A stretch of 64,000 nt of DNA from CAYMDP01 sp964389375 (GTDB taxonomy: Bacteria > Bdellovibrionota > Bdellovibrionia > Bdellovibrionales > UBA1609). The DNA is taken from NCBI GenBank assembly GCA_964389375.1, contig CAYMDP010000004.1, forward strand, positions 1-64,000, read 5' to 3'. The notes beneath the pieces were generated by a model. It did not search any database. It was not told where the DNA came from and was given only the letters and a program-made list of their open reading frames with translations. Positions 61,734 through 64,000 of the stretch are shown piece by piece; within the stretch, counting starts at the first letter, position 1; every line of letters starts with the position of its first letter. A program made the position numbers and the translations under genes.

Positions 61734-63971
61734 ATGAGAAACAAGATAAAAATCCTAAGTGTCGCGGCAATCATGGGATTGGCTCTGAATCACTTGCCTT
61801 CTTCCAGTTTGACGGTCGACGGGGATCGCGTCATGCCCGACGGACGAGTGTTGGTTCGTGGTTCTGCTGAGTGGCAAAATCAAATGCAAGTCGATGGCCT
61901 TGTTGCTCTCTATCTGTTTAGAGAAACCTCTGGTCCAGTATTAGATCTTTCAGGATATCGAAATTCAAATGGAGACCTTGAGCCACTGAATTTAACGATC
62001 GACGATCCCGACTCCGGCGGCCCAAGTGCTGAGGTTCGTCGCCCTGGTTCTCACCTTGCGATTGATTTTCCGACACTGGTTCGCTCTTCTGGACCAGCCG
62101 CTAAGATCCATCGCGAGTGCCGGGCCTCTCAGCAACTTTCTGTAGAGACTTGGATTAGTAATCGACAAGATTCTGCGACTTCACTGTCGCGTCCATTGAG
62201 TATTGTGACCCTGTCCAATCAGCGAGAGGCAAACCGCGATAATCTATCTTCAACCAACCGAAACTTCTTTCTTGCACAAGAATACGATGAGGGACCTCGG
62301 TATAGAGCGATTCTTAGAACCTCAAGCTCGGCAGATACTCGAGATGAAGAAGGTGCATTTATCCGGTCTGCTGCGGGTGTGGCCGAAAGAAATGTTCTTC
62401 AACACGTTGTTATGACGCGTTTTCGTGATGTGGCTGCAGGTGGACGAGAGGTCACTCGGCTCTATGCCAGTGAGCGAAGTGATTCGGGCCAAACCCTAGA
62501 CTTGCTCCGTGAAGAAGTCGTCAACGACGGTGGGCTTTCAGGGACCTTTAACAATTGGGACGCAAATGCGGTGCTCGGGATTGGAAATGAAATTTCTTAT
62601 GCCTCACCTCTGGCAAGAAGAGCAAATGCAGAGGATCGATTCACTACGGAGCAAAGAGGCTGGACTGGGGACCTTTATCTTGTCGCGGTTTATTGTAAAG
62701 CGCTAGAGACCGAGGATATTCTAGGAGCTCGAGCTCCAGTAAAAGGGGCTTTTCAAAATCTTGGGATCAATCCGGCCGAGCAAGTGACTCAGAATTTGGA
62801 AAAAGCATCAACGCTTTATCGCCGCCTAACCGGAACAACACTTCCCGTGACAAGCCCATTAATTAAAGACATGGCTCAAAGAATCCAAGGGTCTGGAGAA
62901 ACGGGCTTAATGGAAGCCGCGGCCCTTGCAACAAATCAAAGGGATTTTTATAATATTACCGTAAGAGACTTTGCTTCTCGCATGTCCACACGAGATGAGA
63001 CCGTAAATACGGACCTTAATGATTTCTCAGCGACGCTAATTGGGATTGTCCGCGACAATATCAACGCAAAACAACTTTTGACTGCGGACTTTATGTATAT
63101 TGCAGATCAATCTAAGGCTGCGGTCCCCAGTCGAATGCAAGAAGATATTCTTACCTCCAACGCGCACTACGTGGCTTTGGAAGAGGGGCGCTTTAATTTG
63201 GCCGAGGTTTTGGTTCAAGTTCCACAGACTATCTTTGATGGTCGCGAAGTGCGCCCTCATCCAAATGCAGCGGGTCTTTTGACAACTCGAGCTTGGATGG
63301 AAGCCCATGCAACGGCAGGAACGAATCGCCGATTGGTGGAGTACGCCTTTAGACAGTTCTTGTGTATCCCAATGGACAAATGGTCTGATAGCTATGCGCC
63401 AGATGACTATGTCGGTCGAGACATTGATCGCTTTCCAGCTGGAGACAACACAAATTACACAACGACCTGTCGAGCTTGTCACTCAACGATGGACAGTCTT
63501 CGTGGAGCCTTTGCCTTTTATGACTTCAGCAATGGCTTTGCAAAGTATTCTTGGTACATGACTCCTGCGGCCCCAGATGCTGAGGACACGCCAACCACGA
63601 TTCGAGTGACAAATCCCCAGACCATGGTTGTTGCAAAGATGAATCACAACGATCTAGGACGTGGTGGCCGAGAAACTCGAGACAGCTACTTCTTTAACAA
63701 CGCGACAACTGGAGTTAACGGAACTTACTTTCAGTGGAGTGGGCGTAAAGAAGGCTACGGAGTGAAAGACTTCGGGGATATGCTATCCAACTCATCCGCA
63801 TTTCCAACATGTATGGCTCAAAGAGTATTTCGCTCTGTTTGTAAGCGCGAGCCCGCAAGCTTTGATCGAGCTATGATCAATCGCGTGGCTCAAGACTTTG
63901 TATCCTCGAACTTTAATTTGAAAACTTTGTTTCAAAGGGTCGCAATCTCAACTGAATGTGTTGGCCAATAA
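61734..63971 (+). CDS. Exported protein with LamG-like and cytochrome (CxxCH) domains
   Basis: A 745-residue exported protein. Signal peptide to about residue 25; a LamG/concanavalin-like domain at about 45-330 (GLVALYLFRETSG, then ETWISNR); a helical C-terminal half with a c-type heme site CRACH (Cys579, Cys582, His583) in a context like DUF1588 (HSTMDSLRGAFAFYDFSNGF). The final 100 residues resemble DUF1585. The layout recalls DUF1592/1588 cytochromes, though the family assignment is partial. I start at the ATG at 61734 with GGGGGA upstream. Confidence 0.8.
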   Translation: MRNKIKILSVAAIMGLALNHLPSSSLTVDGDRVMPDGRVLVRGSAEWQNQMQVDGLVALYLFRETSGPVLDLSGYRNSNGDLEPLNLTIDDPDSGGPSAEVRRPGSHLAIDFPTLVRSSGPAAKIHRECRASQQLSVETWISNRQDSATSLSRPLSIVTLSNQREANRDNLSSTNRNFFLAQEYDEGPRYRAILRTSSSADTRDEEGAFIRSAAGVAERNVLQHVVMTRFRDVAAGGREVTRLYASERSDSGQTLDLLREEVVNDGGLSGTFNNWDANAVLGIGNEISYASPLARRANAEDRFTTEQRGWTGDLYLVAVYCKALETEDILGARAPVKGAFQNLGINPAEQVTQNLEKASTLYRRLTGTTLPVTSPLIKDMAQRIQGSGETGLMEAAALATNQRDFYNITVRDFASRMSTRDETVNTDLNDFSATLIGIVRDNINAKQLLTADFMYIADQSKAAVPSRMQEDILTSNAHYVALEEGRFNLAEVLVQVPQTIFDGREVRPHPNAAGLLTTRAWMEAHATAGTNRRLVEYAFRQFLCIPMDKWSDSYAPDDYVGRDIDRFPAGDNTNYTTTCRACHSTMDSLRGAFAFYDFSNGFAKYSWYMTPAAPDAEDTPTTIRVTNPQTMVVAKMNHNDLGRGGRETRDSYFFNNATTGVNGTYFQWSGRKEGYGVKDFGDMLSNSSAFPTCMAQRVFRSVCKREPASFDRAMINRVAQDFVSSNFNLKTLFQRVAISTECVGQ

Positions 63972-63988
63972 GGTTGAGTGGGGGAAAT

Positions 63989-64000
63989 ATGAAACGGATA
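63989..64000 (+). CDS. Start of a downstream gene, cut by the window edge
   Basis: An ATG at 63989 follows GTGGGGGAAA, 17 bases after the previous stop. Only four codons (MKRI) are visible. By analogy with similar cytochrome pairs it might be a DUF1501/DUF1552 partner; this cannot be seen. Confidence 0.5.

Noticed and set aside
63036..63482. A 148-codon minus-strand frame
   Set aside because: It lies inside the strongly supported CxxCH protein gene and reads as a frame shadow with many Ser, His and Trp.

Overview
The window is a gene-dense bacterial chromosome segment of moderate GC, with about 61 protein genes, one tRNA gene, several autoregulatory sites and several non-coding inverted or direct repeats. 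I see no rRNA, insertion sequence, prophage or CRISPR array. The gene mix points to a Gram-negative of the Bdellovibrionota/Oligoflexia type: a SWIB-domain protein with a histone-like Lys/Ala/Thr tail, many exported proteases and lipoproteins (some with an FQNC-type lipobox), a glycine-zipper OmpA lipoprotein, DUF1592-like cytochrome proteins, and frequent TTG/GTG starts. That placement is inference; no 16S rRNA gene is present.

Layout. 0-14 kb is mostly housekeeping: EVE protein, dusC and glutaredoxin as an operon on the minus strand; then fumC-LOG, a zinc-ribbon protein, an EEP phosphatase, a TauE permease, an exported nuclease-like protein coupled to BolA, ettA, a J-domain protein, the SWIB protein, a Nudix hydrolase, map and ahcY. 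14-20 kb carries two large exported proteins, one a subtilisin, coupled on the minus strand. 20.5-22.4 kb has an abundant-type lipoprotein and the smr-orn pair.

22.6-29.5 kb is the most unusual block: seven tightly coupled genes encoding an atypical SDR, a luciferase-like flavin monooxygenase, an aminomuconate-semialdehyde-type dehydrogenase, both subunits of a 2-aminophenol 1,6-dioxygenase-like enzyme, an asparaginase-II-family hydrolase with an altered metal site, and an aminomuconate deaminase-like RidA protein. Together they look like a ring-cleavage pathway for an aminophenol-type compound that stops at or after deamination, with two or three enzymes that are not in the classical amn pathway.

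29.5-44 kb is mixed: membrane and lipoprotein unknowns, a methyltransferase, aldo/keto reductase, greB, a DEAD-box helicase, nitroreductase, CPA2 antiporter, pyrophosphatase, an exported amidotransferase, a large exported unknown and a MAPEG protein. 44-53.6 kb is the accessory-like part: a second subtilisin, an RHH/Doc toxin-antitoxin pair with an operator over its promoter, a lipoprotein esterase, an HExxH protein, a VOC pseudogene broken by one stop codon, an S41 protease, a pair of imperfect direct repeats around an exported unknown, and an HTH/nucleotidyltransferase pair with tandem operators and an apparently leaderless mRNA, next to tRNA-Asp.

53.7-64 kb has the OmpA lipoprotein, an RMND1-like membrane protein, the pstSCAB phosphate transporter on the minus strand, and the start of a cluster with an FG-GAP lipoprotein and a CxxCH-containing exported protein that continues past the window edge.
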